Shown: positions 15,626 to 26,371 of the stretch, one piece after another
Numbering within the stretch: the stretch's first letter is position 1
Layout: each line of letters opens with the position of its first letter
From: Streptomyces sp. NBS 14/10
Lineage (GTDB): Bacteria > Actinomycetota > Actinomycetes > Streptomycetales > Streptomycetaceae
Length of the DNA: 64,000 nt
Assembly: GCF_002224125.1 (NCBI RefSeq)
Contig: NZ_NCSM01000065.1
Coordinates: forward strand, 8,016-72,015
Direction: 5' to 3'
Notes under the pieces: model-generated
Database searches by the model: none
Told to the model about the DNA's origin: nothing
Seen by the model: the letters and a program-made list of their open reading frames with translations, nothing else
Made by a program: the position numbers and the translations under genes

Positions 15626-16987
15626 GTGCCCTCACGTACCAATTCCCCCCTCCGAGTCGCCGTGCTCGCGGACTCCGACACCCGGTGGAAATGGGGCGCG
15701 CTCACCGCGCACCGCCTCGTACCGGATGACCTGGACTCCGCCTCCGCCCGCCGCCTGGACGGCTTCCTGCTGCGCGGCCGGGCGACGCCCACCGTCCGGC
15801 AGCTCGCCGAGGTCGGGGTGCGCGCGGACTCGCTGCGCGAGGTGACGGGGGTCGAATTCGTCTCGGCGGTGGACCGCGAGCGGTACGACGTGATCGTGCT
15901 GTCCCTGGTCGGCGGCGCCGTCCAGGCCATGCTGCACGGTCTCGCCCGCGCCTGGGAGGGCGCCGAGCGCCGGCCCGTCGTGATCACCGGCTATGTGGGC
16001 GTGGTCTACGAGAAGCTGGCCGACGGCCTGCTGCTGCGGCACGGCGCGGATGTCGTGCTCGCCAACTCCCGCCATGACGCCGAGCGGTTCCGCGACGTCT
16101 ACACGGGCGTCGGCGCCTCGGCGGACAGCGTCGTGGAGTGCGCGCTGCCGTTCCTGGGCGGCGCCCCGTACGACGCGAAGGCGCGCGAGGGGCGCGCGTA
16201 CCCCGGGGGCACCGTGGTGTTCGCGGTCCAGCCGTCCGTCCCGGACAACCGCGCCGACCGGACGTATCTGCTGCGCCGCGCCGTGGAGCACGCCCGGGCG
16301 CACCCCGACCGCGAGGTCCTGGTCAAGCTGCGCAGCAAGCCCGGTGAGCACACCACGCATATCGAGGAGCTGCCGTACCAGAAGCTGGTCGGCAAGCTCG
16401 GCGACGACGTGCCGAAGAACTTCCGCCTCGCCTACGGCAACATGGGCGAGGTCCTGGACACCACGGACCTGCTGGTCACGGTCAGTTCCACGGCCGCCCT
16501 GGAGTCCCTGCACCGCGGCATCCCGACCGCCGTCCTCACCGACCTCGGCGTGCGCGAGGTGCTGGGCAACCACCACTTCCTCGGCTCCGGCTGCCTCGCC
16601 TCCTGGGACCAGCTGGACGCGGGCCGGCTGCCCCAGCCCAACGCCGACTGGGTGAGCCGCCAGGGCGTCGCGGCCGACGGCGCGTACGAGACGGCCTTCG
16701 ACGCCGCGCGGGAGCGGGTCGCCGAACTGGCCGCGGCGGACGAACTGCCGCCGCTCGCCCCCTACTACACGCGGGCCACCGCGCCCGGCTATCTGCCCGC
16801 GCGACTCGCCCGCTACGGCTTCGAGCCCGACGGCCGGCCCCGGCCGGGCGCGGCGGCCGGGGACTCCGCGCAGGTCAGCGGGTTCCGGCGGGTCGTACGC
16901 AACACCATGCGGGAGGCGGCGCGGGGCGCCTACCGGCACGGCGTCCAGCGGGTGGCGCCGGTGATCCGGCGGATGGGGGAGCTGTGA
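15626..16987 (+). CDS. DUF6716-type putative glycosyltransferase
   Basis: A 453-residue protein. The GTG at 15626 gives the N-terminus PSRTNSPLRVAVLADSDTRWKWG, typical of a group of actinobacterial proteins placed beside nonulosonate genes. A GT-B-like layout is suggested by RVAVLADSD, VVITGYVGVVYE, the HGADVVLANSRHDAERF segment and the C-terminal LVTVSSTAALESLHRGIPTAVL, which resembles the donor-binding region of polysialyltransferase and CDP-glycerol transferase folds. The role is probably in building the nonulosonate polymer. It heads the rightward arm of the locus; a 235-bp gap with a repeated hairpin separates it from the next gene. Confidence 0.65.
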   Translation: MPSRTNSPLRVAVLADSDTRWKWGALTAHRLVPDDLDSASARRLDGFLLRGRATPTVRQLAEVGVRADSLREVTGVEFVSAVDRERYDVIVLSLVGGAVQAMLHGLARAWEGAERRPVVITGYVGVVYEKLADGLLLRHGADVVLANSRHDAERFRDVYTGVGASADSVVECALPFLGGAPYDAKAREGRAYPGGTVVFAVQPSVPDNRADRTYLLRRAVEHARAHPDREVLVKLRSKPGEHTTHIEELPYQKLVGKLGDDVPKNFRLAYGNMGEVLDTTDLLVTVSSTAALESLHRGIPTAVLTDLGVREVLGNHHFLGSGCLASWDQLDAGRLPQPNADWVSRQGVAADGAYETAFDAARERVAELAAADELPPLAPYYTRATAPGYLPARLARYGFEPDGRPRPGAAAGDSAQVSGFRRVVRNTMREAARGAYRHGVQRVAPVIRRMGEL

Positions 16988-16990
16988 GCA

Positions 16991-17020
16991 GGGGGCACCG
17001 CCCAGCGGTAGCTGGGGGAG
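16991..17020. repeat. 30-bp hairpin repeat, copy A
   Basis: A GGGGGCACC head is followed by the hairpin CCCAGC-GGTA-GCTGGG. The same 30 bp occurs with one mismatch, inverted, at 37467-37496 within the first codons of afsQ2. It begins 3 bp after the stop codon of the preceding gene. Confidence 0.85.
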
Positions 17021-17222
17021 CACGCGCCGCCGGGCCGCACATGCCCCTGACGGCCGCACCTCCGCGCCGCGCGGGCGGCGGTGCCCGCGGCGGAGCCGCT
17101 GATGTGACGAGCAGCCGCCGGCGCGGCGGGGCGAACGGGTGGTTGCAGTGAGCGCTCAAGAGAACCCCGAAGGCGCAACGAAGCGAGGCGCAGAGCGCGC
17201 CGAAGGCACTGAAGGAGCCGCC

Positions 17223-18443
17223 ATGTCCCCCTCCGACCGGCGCGTCGTCGCCGTGATTCCCGCCCGAGGCGGTTCGAAGGGCGTGCCCGCCAAGAACCTC
17301 GCCGCCGTGGGGGGCGTGCCGCTCGTCGCGCGTGCCGTGCGGGAGTGCCTGGCCAGCCGCCTGGTGACGGACGTGGTCGTCTCCACCGACGACGCGGGCA
17401 TCGCCGCCGTGGCGCGCGGCGCGGGCGCGGAGGTCGTGCAGCGGCCGACCGCCATCGCGGGCGACACCGCGACCAGCGAGGCCGCCGTGCTGCACGCGCT
17501 CGACACGTACGAGGCGGCGCACGGGATCAGCGCCGAGGTCGTGCTGCTGGTGCAGTGCACCAGCCCGTTCATCGTCCGCGAGGACGTGGACGGCGTCGCC
17601 GAGGCGGTGCTGGACGGCGGGGCGGACACCGCGCTGACCGTGGCCCCGTTCCACGGCTTCGTCTGGCGGGACGCCGAGGACGGGACCGACGCGGAGACAG
17701 AAGCCGCGGGCGACGGCGGGTACGGCATCAACCACGACAAGTCGTACCGGCCGCGCCGCCAGGACCGGCCGCAGGACCTGCTGGAGACCGGCGCCGCGTA
17801 CGGGATGCGGGTGGAGGGCTTCCGCGCCGAGCGGCACCGCTTCTTCGGCCGCACCGCCCTGGTCCGTACCGACGCCGCCCGCGTCCTGGAGATCGACGAC
17901 CCGCACGACCTGGCGCGGGCCCGCGCGCTCGCGCCGCTCCTGGACGCCCCGCGCCCCGGTGCGCTCCCCACCCGCGACGACATCGACGCGGTGGTACTCG
18001 ACTTCGACGGCACCCAGACGGACGACAAGGTGCTGATCGACTCCGACGGACGCGAACTCGTCGCCGTGCACCGCGGCGACGGGCTCGGGATCGCCGCCCT
18101 GCGCCGCGCTGAGCTGGCGCTGCTGATCCTGTCCACGGAGCAGAACCCGGTCGTCGCCGCACGCGCCCGCAAGCTGCGGGTCCCCGTGCTGCACGGCATC
18201 GACCGGAAAGACCTCGCACTGAAGCAGTGGTGCGAGGAGCAGGGCATCGCGCCGGAGCGCGTGCTCTATGTCGGCAACGACGTCAACGACCTCCCGTGTT
18301 TCGGCCTCGTCGGCTGGCCCGTGGCGGTCGCAGGTGCGCACGACGTCGTGCGCGGCGCCGCACGCGCGGTCACCTCCACCCCCGGAGGTGACGGTGCGAT
18401 CCGCGAGATCGCCTCGTGGATTCTTGGAAAGGAACTGTCTTAG
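17223..18443 (+). CDS. neuA: CMP-nonulosonate (sialic acid/Kdn) synthetase fused to a KdsC-like HAD phosphatase
   Basis: A 406-residue two-domain enzyme. Residues about 1-230 form the cytidylyltransferase with AVIPARGGSKGVPAKNL (CTP loop), VVVSTDDAGIA and LLVQCTSPF. Residues about 250-400 form a KdsC/NeuA-type HAD domain: VVLDFDGTQTDDKV with the two catalytic aspartates, then LSTEQNPVV and YVGNDVNDLPC. The two activities would dephosphorylate a nonulosonate 9-phosphate and activate it as the CMP sugar. ATG 17223 has AAGGAG at 6-7 nt. The stop codon overlaps the GTG of neuB (TAGTG), so the two are coupled. Whether the sugar is Neu5Ac or Kdn cannot be told; Kdn would match known Streptomyces teichulosonic acids. 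Confidence 0.85.
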   Translation: MSPSDRRVVAVIPARGGSKGVPAKNLAAVGGVPLVARAVRECLASRLVTDVVVSTDDAGIAAVARGAGAEVVQRPTAIAGDTATSEAAVLHALDTYEAAHGISAEVVLLVQCTSPFIVREDVDGVAEAVLDGGADTALTVAPFHGFVWRDAEDGTDAETEAAGDGGYGINHDKSYRPRRQDRPQDLLETGAAYGMRVEGFRAERHRFFGRTALVRTDAARVLEIDDPHDLARARALAPLLDAPRPGALPTRDDIDAVVLDFDGTQTDDKVLIDSDGRELVAVHRGDGLGIAALRRAELALLILSTEQNPVVAARARKLRVPVLHGIDRKDLALKQWCEEQGIAPERVLYVGNDVNDLPCFGLVGWPVAVAGAHDVVRGAARAVTSTPGGDGAIREIASWILGKELS

Positions 18444-19381
18444 TGAGCTCCAACAATCGCCTCCGTCAGCTCGGTGACAAGATCGCCGGCCCCGGCCACC
18501 CGGTCTACGTCACTGGTGAGATCGGCATCAACCACAACGGCGACCTGGAGAACGCGTTCAAGCTGATCGACGCCGCCGCCGACGCCGGCTGTGACGCGGT
18601 CAAGTTCCAGAAGCGCACCCCGGAGATCTGCACCCCGCGCGACCAGTGGGACATCGAGCGGGACACCCCCTGGGGCCGGATGACCTACATCGACTACCGG
18701 CACCGCGTCGAGTTCGGCGAGGACGAGTACCGCGCCATCGACGAGCACTGCAAGAAGCGCGGGCTCGCCTGGTTCGCCTCCCCGTGGGACACCGAGGCCG
18801 TCGCCTTCCTGGAGAAGTTCGACGTCCCCGCCCACAAGGTGGCCTCCGCCTCGCTGACCGACGACGAGTTGCTGCGCGCCCTGCGGGCGACCGGCCGCAC
18901 GATCATCCTGTCGACGGGCATGTCCACCCCGAAGCAGATCCGCCACGCGGTGGAGGTGCTGGGCAGCGACAACATCCTGCTCTGCCACGCCACCTCGACG
19001 TACCCGGCCAAGGCCGAGGAGCTCAACCTGCGCGTGATCAACACGCTGCAGGCCGAGTACCCGAACGTGCCGATCGGCTACTCCGGCCACGAGACCGGTC
19101 TGCAGACCACCCTCGCCGCCGTCGCGCTCGGCGCGACCTTCATCGAGCGTCACATCACCCTGGACCGCGCGATGTGGGGCTCCGACCAGGCCGCCTCGGT
19201 CGAGCCGCAGGGCCTGCAGCGCCTGGTCCGCGACATCCGCATCATCTCGGAGTCGCTGGGCGACGGCGTCAAGAAGGTCTACGAGAGCGAGCTCGGGCCG
19301 ATGAAGAAGCTGCGCCGGGTCGCGGGTGTCGTCGCCGAGGGCGAGGCCACCGCGACCGACCGCGAGCCCGCCGGAGTCTGA
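18443..19381 (+). CDS. neuB: NeuB-family nonulosonate synthase without SAF domain
   Basis: A 312-residue enzyme that condenses phosphoenolpyruvate with a hexose or N-acylhexosamine (phosphate). The TIM-barrel synthase motifs are present: TGEIGINHNGD, AVKFQKRTPE, IILSTGMSTP, GYSGHETG and FIERHITLDRAMWGSDQAAS. The usual NeuB of about 346 residues ends with an antifreeze/SAF domain; here the protein stops soon after KLRRVAGVVAEGEA, so that domain is missing or reduced to a stub. The GTG at 18443 overlaps the stop of the synthetase gene and has AAAGGA upstream. It works with the preceding synthetase in making an activated nonulosonate for the surface polymer. Confidence 0.85.
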   Translation: MSSNNRLRQLGDKIAGPGHPVYVTGEIGINHNGDLENAFKLIDAAADAGCDAVKFQKRTPEICTPRDQWDIERDTPWGRMTYIDYRHRVEFGEDEYRAIDEHCKKRGLAWFASPWDTEAVAFLEKFDVPAHKVASASLTDDELLRALRATGRTIILSTGMSTPKQIRHAVEVLGSDNILLCHATSTYPAKAEELNLRVINTLQAEYPNVPIGYSGHETGLQTTLAAVALGATFIERHITLDRAMWGSDQAASVEPQGLQRLVRDIRIISESLGDGVKKVYESELGPMKKLRRVAGVVAEGEATATDREPAGV

Positions 19382-19402
19382 GAGGCCAAGGAGCCGTCAG
19401 CC

Positions 19403-20584
19403 GTGAACTCACCGGCCGGTCAGCCCGGCCCACGCCCGGAAGCGGCGGGTCCCCGTGACTCCGCGGGGGCTGCCCGCCGCTTCCGGGCCCCGTCCCGGGA
19501 CGGCGCCAAGCGCGCCGAGCGCCCCGGTCCCACCGGGCCCGGGGGCACCCTGGCCTTCGTCGAGAGCCCGGTTCAGCTGCTGAACGTTCTGGAGTGGGCG
19601 TACGCCGACGGGGGCGACCCCGAGGCGCTGACGGTCGTGGTGCTGTCGCCGCACGACCCGATGACGCGCGGCCAGCTGCGCCGCATGGCGGAGCTGGCGC
19701 GGGACGAGGGCATCGCGGTGCGGTGGGAGGAGGCGCGCGGCGGGGCGGGTGCGCCGCTCAAGACCATCGGGGGGCTGCGCGGGCCGCTGCGCCGCGCCGA
19801 CCGGATCGTCATCGGCGATCCGTTCTCGCGCTATGTGCAGCTGCTGCTGATGCTCACCCGCGCCCAGGACCTGGTCGTCGTCGACGACGGCACGGCCACC
19901 ATGGAGTTCGTCTCCCAACTGGCCAGCGGTGAGCCCCTGGTGCGCTGGCACCGGCGGGGCACCGGCCGGGGCGCGCGCGAGATGGTGTTCGCGCCGGTGT
20001 CGGCGACCGCGCGCCGCCGGCTCACCCCGGGCGGAAACCGGCGGGTCGAGGTGTTCAGCTCGATGCCCGTCGAGCCGCCCGCCGGGGTGACCGTCACGGC
20101 CAACTCCTTCGCCTGGACCCGGGACCGCTTCGGCCCGCCCACGCTCACCCGCGGCACCGACCTGGTGGGCACCTCCCTGGTGGAGACCGGGGTGGTCGAT
20201 CTGGAGCGCTATCTGGAGGCGGTGACCTCTCTGGCCCGTACGCACGGGGCGACCCGCTACTTCGCGCACCGCCGCGAGAGCGCGGAGAAGCTTCACCGGG
20301 TGGCCGGTGAGATCGGTCTTGAGATCGTACGGCCGGACCTGCCGCTGGAGCTGATAGCCCGCCGCGGCCCCATCGGCCATACGATCGTCAGCTTCCCCTC
20401 GACCGTCGTGCACACGCTTCCGCTGGCGCTCGCGGGCACCGGGGTCAAGGTCGCGGTCTGCGATGTGGACCCCGCCTGGCTGCGGAGCGACGCCTCGCCG
20501 CGCGCCCAGGGGTTCCTGTCCGGGGTCACGGGCACGGCCCGGGACGCGCACCGGCTGCAGTCGATGCCCGCGGTCACGCCGTAA
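19403..20584 (+). CDS. GT52/polysialyltransferase-like putative glycosyltransferase
   Basis: A 393-residue protein. After a basic, Pro-rich N-terminus it has LAFVESPVQLLNVLEWAYADG and later DLVVVDDGTATMEFVSQL; the ESPVQLLN and DDGT elements recall GT52 and related GT-B sialyltransferases. A later YFAHRRESAEKL and SFPSTVVHTLPLALAG resemble the second Rossmann half with the conserved Ser/Thr. The GTG at 19403 follows AAGGAG by about 9 nt and lies 21 bp after neuB, so it belongs to the same operon. Transfer of the CMP-activated nonulosonate is likely but not proven. The stop codon lies inside a 20-bp triple repeat. Confidence 0.6.
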   Translation: MNSPAGQPGPRPEAAGPRDSAGAARRFRAPSRDGAKRAERPGPTGPGGTLAFVESPVQLLNVLEWAYADGGDPEALTVVVLSPHDPMTRGQLRRMAELARDEGIAVRWEEARGGAGAPLKTIGGLRGPLRRADRIVIGDPFSRYVQLLLMLTRAQDLVVVDDGTATMEFVSQLASGEPLVRWHRRGTGRGAREMVFAPVSATARRRLTPGGNRRVEVFSSMPVEPPAGVTVTANSFAWTRDRFGPPTLTRGTDLVGTSLVETGVVDLERYLEAVTSLARTHGATRYFAHRRESAEKLHRVAGEIGLEIVRPDLPLELIARRGPIGHTIVSFPSTVVHTLPLALAGTGVKVAVCDVDPAWLRSDASPRAQGFLSGVTGTARDAHRLQSMPAVTP

Positions 20585-20630
20585 GTGGCGCGGCCACGCC
20601 GTAAGCGGCGCGGTCACGCCGTAAGTGGCC
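20571..20630. repeat. Three exact-length 20-bp tandem repeats spanning the stop codon
   Basis: The unit CGGTCACGCCGTAAGTGGCG occurs at 20571, 20591 and 20611 with one or two base changes. The TAA in the first unit ends the glycosyltransferase gene; each unit can also fold into a short GCCG-TAAG-CGGC-type hairpin. Confidence 0.85.
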
Positions 20631-20861
20631 AGGGAGGGAGGGCCGCCGACCACATCCTGAGATGACGGCGGCAACTTCCTGTCAGGGGTTCACCTGTACG
20701 CCATGTGGCGCTCGTCACTACGCCGAGGCTGTGAAGGGGCCTGTTATACCCCCTGACTAGGGAGATCATGCGCAAGGGGTGGCAGTTTCCTGTCCCCGAA
20801 CGGGTTGAAGTTTTGTTGATCGACATCCGGTCGCCCCACCAGCCGTTCTACGCTTGATCGG

Positions 20862-22115
20862 GTGAAGCAACTGATGTCCCCCGAGACCGATTCCGTCATC
20901 GCCACCGCTGAGGCCGAGGTCCTCGCGCTGCCCGGCAAGCTCCCCGATGAGCTGCGGACGGAACTGATCGCCTTCCGGCGGGACATCCACATGCACCCGG
21001 AGCTCGGCAACCGCGAGTTCCGCACCACCGCCGCCATCAAGGCCCGGCTGGAGCAGGCCGGTCTTGAGCCCCGCGTACTGCCCGGCGGCACCGGCCTCAT
21101 CTGCGACATCGGCACAGCGGACATCGGCACAGCGCCCGGTACTGGCACCCTGCCCATGCTGGCGCTGCGCGCCGATATCGACGCGCTGCCCATCCCGGAC
21201 ACCAAGTCCGTGCCCTACCGCTCGACCGTGCCCGACCGCGCCCACGCCTGCGGCCATGACGTCCACACCACCGTCGTCCTCGGCGCCGGTCTGGTGCTGG
21301 CGGAGCTGGCCCGCGAGGGCCGGCTGCCGCGCCCCGTACGGCTGCTGTTCCAGCCCGCGGAGGAGGTGCTGCCGGGCGGTGCGCCCGATGCGGTCGAGGC
21401 GGGCGTGCTGGACGGCGTCGGTCGGATCCTGGCGCTGCACTGCGACCCCAAGGTCGACGTGGGCCGGATCGGGCTGCGTATCGGCGCGATCACCTCCGCC
21501 TGCGACCGCTTGGAGGTCTCCCTCGACGGCGCGGGCGGCCACACCGCGCGCCCCCACCTCACCACCGATCTGGTGACGGCCGCCGCGAAGGTGATCACGG
21601 AGGTGCCCGCGGTGCTGTCCCGCCGCGTCGACACCCGCTCGGGCCTGGCCGTCACCTGGGGCCGGGTGGAGTCGGGCCACGCCTGCAACGTCATCCCGCA
21701 GCACGCCGAGCTGTCCGGCACGGTCCGCTGCCTGGACCTGCCCGCCTGGCGCGAGGCGCCCGATCTGGTGCATGCCGCGGTCGACGAGATCGCGACCCTG
21801 CACGGCGCCAAGTCGGAGATCAACTACGTCCGCGGGGTGCCGCCCGTGGTGAACGAGGAGAGCTCGGTCGAGCTGCTGCGCCGGGCGATGGAAACCCGCC
21901 GCGGATCGTATGCGGTGGAGGGCACGGAGCAGAGCCTCGGCGGCGAGGACTTCTCCTGGTACCTGGAGCATGTGCCCGGCGCGATGGCTCGGCTGGGCGT
22001 CCGCAGGGTCGGTGACACGGCCCGGCGTGATCTGCATTGTGGCGATTTCGACGTGGATGAGGGGGCCATCGAGGTTGGTGTGGAGCTGTTCACCGCCGCT
22101 GCTCTGCTCGACTGA
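20862..22115 (+). CDS. M20-family amidohydrolase (aminoacylase/hippurate hydrolase type)
   Basis: A 417-residue metallohydrolase. Metal-site motifs of the M20D subfamily are present: RRDIHMHPELGNREF, LRADIDALPI, HACGHDVHT, FQPAEE, the lid-domain His in GHTARPH, and GGEDFSWYLE near the C-terminus. It likely removes an acyl group from an N-acyl amino acid or similar amide in the cytoplasm. Two starts are possible: GTG at 20862, with TACGCT 7 nt upstream (leaderless), or ATG at 20874. The first is used here. A hairpin follows at 22139. The natural substrate is unknown. Confidence 0.85.
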   Translation: MKQLMSPETDSVIATAEAEVLALPGKLPDELRTELIAFRRDIHMHPELGNREFRTTAAIKARLEQAGLEPRVLPGGTGLICDIGTADIGTAPGTGTLPMLALRADIDALPIPDTKSVPYRSTVPDRAHACGHDVHTTVVLGAGLVLAELAREGRLPRPVRLLFQPAEEVLPGGAPDAVEAGVLDGVGRILALHCDPKVDVGRIGLRIGAITSACDRLEVSLDGAGGHTARPHLTTDLVTAAAKVITEVPAVLSRRVDTRSGLAVTWGRVESGHACNVIPQHAELSGTVRCLDLPAWREAPDLVHAAVDEIATLHGAKSEINYVRGVPPVVNEESSVELLRRAMETRRGSYAVEGTEQSLGGEDFSWYLEHVPGAMARLGVRRVGDTARRDLHCGDFDVDEGAIEVGVELFTAAALLD

Positions 22116-22138
22116 GCCGCGACTTTGCCCGAATGACA

Positions 22139-22160
22139 TGTCCCGGAGACCCCCGGGACA
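22139..22160 (+). terminator. Hairpin after the amidohydrolase
   Basis: TGTCCCGG and CCGGGACA pair exactly around a 6-nt loop, 24 bp after the stop codon. Confidence 0.5.
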
Positions 22161-22214
22161 AGTCAGATTCGCGACGATCCGATAACGGCTTCCGGACGCC
22201 CCTTTATCTGGCAT

Positions 22215-22230
22215 CTACGCGCGTTACGAT
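22215..22230 (+). promoter_or_regulatory. Nucleoside-regulon operator variant and -10 box of the importer operon
   Basis: CTACGCGCGT (22215-22224) matches 10 of the 12 bases of the palindrome seen at add, deoC and the purine nucleoside phosphorylase. It directly abuts TACGAT, a TANNNT -10 box, so binding would block the promoter. The start codon is 52 bp downstream with its own Shine-Dalgarno. Confidence 0.65.
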
Positions 22231-22281
22231 GCGGCGAAACCAGCGCCGAAGGAGGCGCGCTCAAGCCGAAGGGGAACCCTC

Positions 22282-23322
22282 GTGCGCCGGGTATCCAGCA
22301 TCGCCGTCGCGGGCATAGGCATCACCGCCCTCGCGTTCACCACCACGGCCTGTGGTGGCAGCAGCTCGTCCGACTCCAAGAAGGATAAGGGCGTCGCCAT
22401 CGCCTATGACGTGGGCGGGCGTGGCGACCAGTCCTTCAACGACGCCGCGTACGCGGGCTTCGTCAAGGCCAAGAAGGAACTGGGCGTCAAGGGCGACGAC
22501 ATCGAGCCGTCCGAGGGCGAGTCCGACGCCGACAAGGTGCAGCGCCTGACCGAGCTGGCCCGCGAGGGACACAACCCGGTCATCGCCGTCGGGTTCGTCT
22601 ACGCCCCGGCGGTGAAGGAGGTCGCCAAGAAGTACCCGAAGATCACCTTCGGCCTCGTCGACGATGACACCGTCCACATGAAGAACGTCGTGAACATGGT
22701 GTTCAACGAGGAGCAGGGCTCCTACCTGGCGGGTGTGGCGGCCGCCCTGACCACCAAGTCCAAGACGGTGGGCTTCGTCGGCGGTGTGGAGAACCCGCTG
22801 ATCAAGAAGTTCGAGGCGGGTTACGTCCAGGGTGTGCACGACACCGACAAGTCGGTCAAGGTGAAGGTCCAGTACCTGACCCAGCCGCCTGACTACAGCG
22901 GCTTCAAGAAGCCCGACGCCGGCAAGGACACCGCCAACGGCCAGCTGGACGGCGGCGCGGACGTCATCTACCAGGCCGCGGGCGACTCGGGCAGCGGTGT
23001 CATCGAGGCCGCCGCCACGCGCGGCAAGTGGGCCATCGGCGTCGACAGCGACCAGTACACGCAGAAGGGTCTGGCCAAGTTCAAGACCAAGATCCTGGCC
23101 TCGGCGACCAAGGCCGTCGACGAAGCCGTCTTCAACCTGGTCAAGTCCGTCAAGGACGGTAAGCCGCAGACCGGTACGGTGCGCTACGGCCTCAAGACGG
23201 GCGGCGTCGGCCTGGCCGACTCCAACCCCGAGTACAAGAAGATGACCAAGGTCGTCGAGGCGGTCGAGACCGCGAAGAAGAAGATCATCAGCGGTGAGAT
23301 CAAGGTCAAGACGACGCCGTAA
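22282..23322 (+). CDS. BMP-family nucleoside-binding lipoprotein
   Basis: A 346-residue substrate-binding protein of a nucleoside ABC importer. The signal peptide ends in FTTTAC with Cys24 as the lipidation site. Basic-membrane-protein (BMP) family motifs follow: VAIAYDVGGRGDQSFNDAAY, PVIAVGFVYAPAVKEVAKKYP, MVFNEEQGSYLAGVAAAL and KTVGFVGGVENPLIKKFEAGY. The GTG at 22282 has AAGGGGA at good spacing. It is first in an operon with an ABC ATPase, two permeases, cytidine deaminase and thymidine phosphorylase. That context supports nucleosides as ligand, as for BmpA/PnrA homologues. Confidence 0.9.
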   Translation: MRRVSSIAVAGIGITALAFTTTACGGSSSSDSKKDKGVAIAYDVGGRGDQSFNDAAYAGFVKAKKELGVKGDDIEPSEGESDADKVQRLTELAREGHNPVIAVGFVYAPAVKEVAKKYPKITFGLVDDDTVHMKNVVNMVFNEEQGSYLAGVAAALTTKSKTVGFVGGVENPLIKKFEAGYVQGVHDTDKSVKVKVQYLTQPPDYSGFKKPDAGKDTANGQLDGGADVIYQAAGDSGSGVIEAAATRGKWAIGVDSDQYTQKGLAKFKTKILASATKAVDEAVFNLVKSVKDGKPQTGTVRYGLKTGGVGLADSNPEYKKMTKVVEAVETAKKKIISGEIKVKTTP

Positions 23323-23495
23323 GCGGCGTGCGATCTCTTGAACATCTGCTGAGCATCTGCTGAGTAGATAAGCGGGGCCTGGGGAGGGAGCTTTGGGCAC
23401 ACCACCTCAGGTCCCGCTCGCTGTGCGGCGGCAACTTTGCCGCCCTGCGTAATCCCCCACCACCGCCGAGACTCCTTCTTCGAGGAGAGTGCGCC

Positions 23496-25063
<1,568 letters not shown>

Positions 25064-25067
<4 letters not shown>

Positions 25068-26371
25068 AGAAGACCGACGAGGCGAAGCCGATGAACGGCG
25101 ACGCGAAGAACGGCGGCAGCGCGGGCACGGCCGGCGACGCCCCGGAGAAGTCCGGCGACGGCCTGAACGAATCCGGGCGTACGCCCGCCAAGTCCGGCAG
25201 CCCGGCGGGCAGCCCCGCGGGCGGCGCCGTCAAGTCCGGTGGTTCCGCGGGCAAGAGGTTCAGCCGTGACCGGTTGCTGCTGGCGGTGGCCGGCCCGGTG
25301 CTGGCCCTGGTCGTGGCGGTGCTGCTGACCTCCGGAGTGCTGCTCGCCTCGGGCAAGAGCCCGTTCGAGCCGTACCAGCTGATGCTCGATTACGCGGGCA
25401 ACGCCGATATCCAGGTGCTCATCGTCAACCAGGCGAGCTCCTACTACCTGGCGGCCCTCGCGGTGGCGATCGGCTTCCGGATGAATCTGTTCAACATCGG
25501 CGTGGACGGCCAGTACCGGGTGGCGGCGATGGCCGCGGCCCTGGTCGGCGCCAATGTCAATCTTCCCGGCCCGCTGAGCATCGCGCTGATCGTGATCGTC
25601 GCCATGCTGGTGGGCGCCTTCTGGGCGGGCATCGCGGGCATTCTCAAGACCACCCGCGGCGTGAGCGAGGTCGTCTCCACGATCATGCTCAACGCGATCG
25701 CGACCAGCCTGATCGCGTATCTGATCCTGCCCGAGCAGTTCGGTGTGCAGCCCAAGGGCAGCAACAACCTCACCACCGGCGACCTGCCCGAGTCCTCCTG
25801 GTTCCCGGGCCTCCACGTCAGCGATGTGGCCGGTGACATCTACGGCTTCGTGTTCGTGGCGATCGGCTGCGGCGTGGCGTACTCGCTGGTGCTTGGCCGC
25901 ACCCGGTTCGGCTTCGACCTGCGCGCCACCGGCGCCAGCGAGAGCGCGGCGGCCGCCAGCGGCGTCGACGCCAAGCGCATGGTGCTCACCAGCATGCTGA
26001 TCTCCGGCGCCGTGGCGGGCCTGGCGGGTATGCCGGTGCTGCTCGGCGACTCGCATACGTACAGCCTGAACTTCCAGACCGGCATCGGCTTCACGGGCAT
26101 CACCATCGCCCTCCTGGGCCGCAACAACGCGGTCGGCATCGCCTTCGGCGCGCTGCTGATCGCGTTCCTCGACAAGGCGTCCCAGACGCTGGACTACAAC
26201 GGCTACGAGAAGGAGATCGCCACGATCATGCAGGGCCTGATCGTGATCTCCGTGGTCGTCTCCTACGAAACCGTGCGCCGGTACGCCCTGCGCCGCCAGC
26301 AGCGGAAGGTCGGCGAAGAGCTCGCCGCCGCGGCCCGTACGACGACGACCCGTGAGGAGGTGGCAGCGTGA
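25064..26371 (+). CDS. Nucleoside ABC transporter permease 1
   Basis: A 435-residue inner-membrane subunit. The first 65 residues are hydrophilic and Gly/Lys/Ser-rich; then about nine hydrophobic segments follow. Family features of the BPD_transp_2 permeases are seen: FRMNLFNIGVDGQY, TTRGVSEVVSTIMLNAIA, LRATGASESAAAASGVDAKRM and ITIALLGRNNAVGIAFGALL. It pairs with the second permease to form the channel. Its ATG overlaps the stop of the ATPase gene, and its own stop overlaps the GTG of the next gene, so translation is coupled along the operon. Confidence 0.9.
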
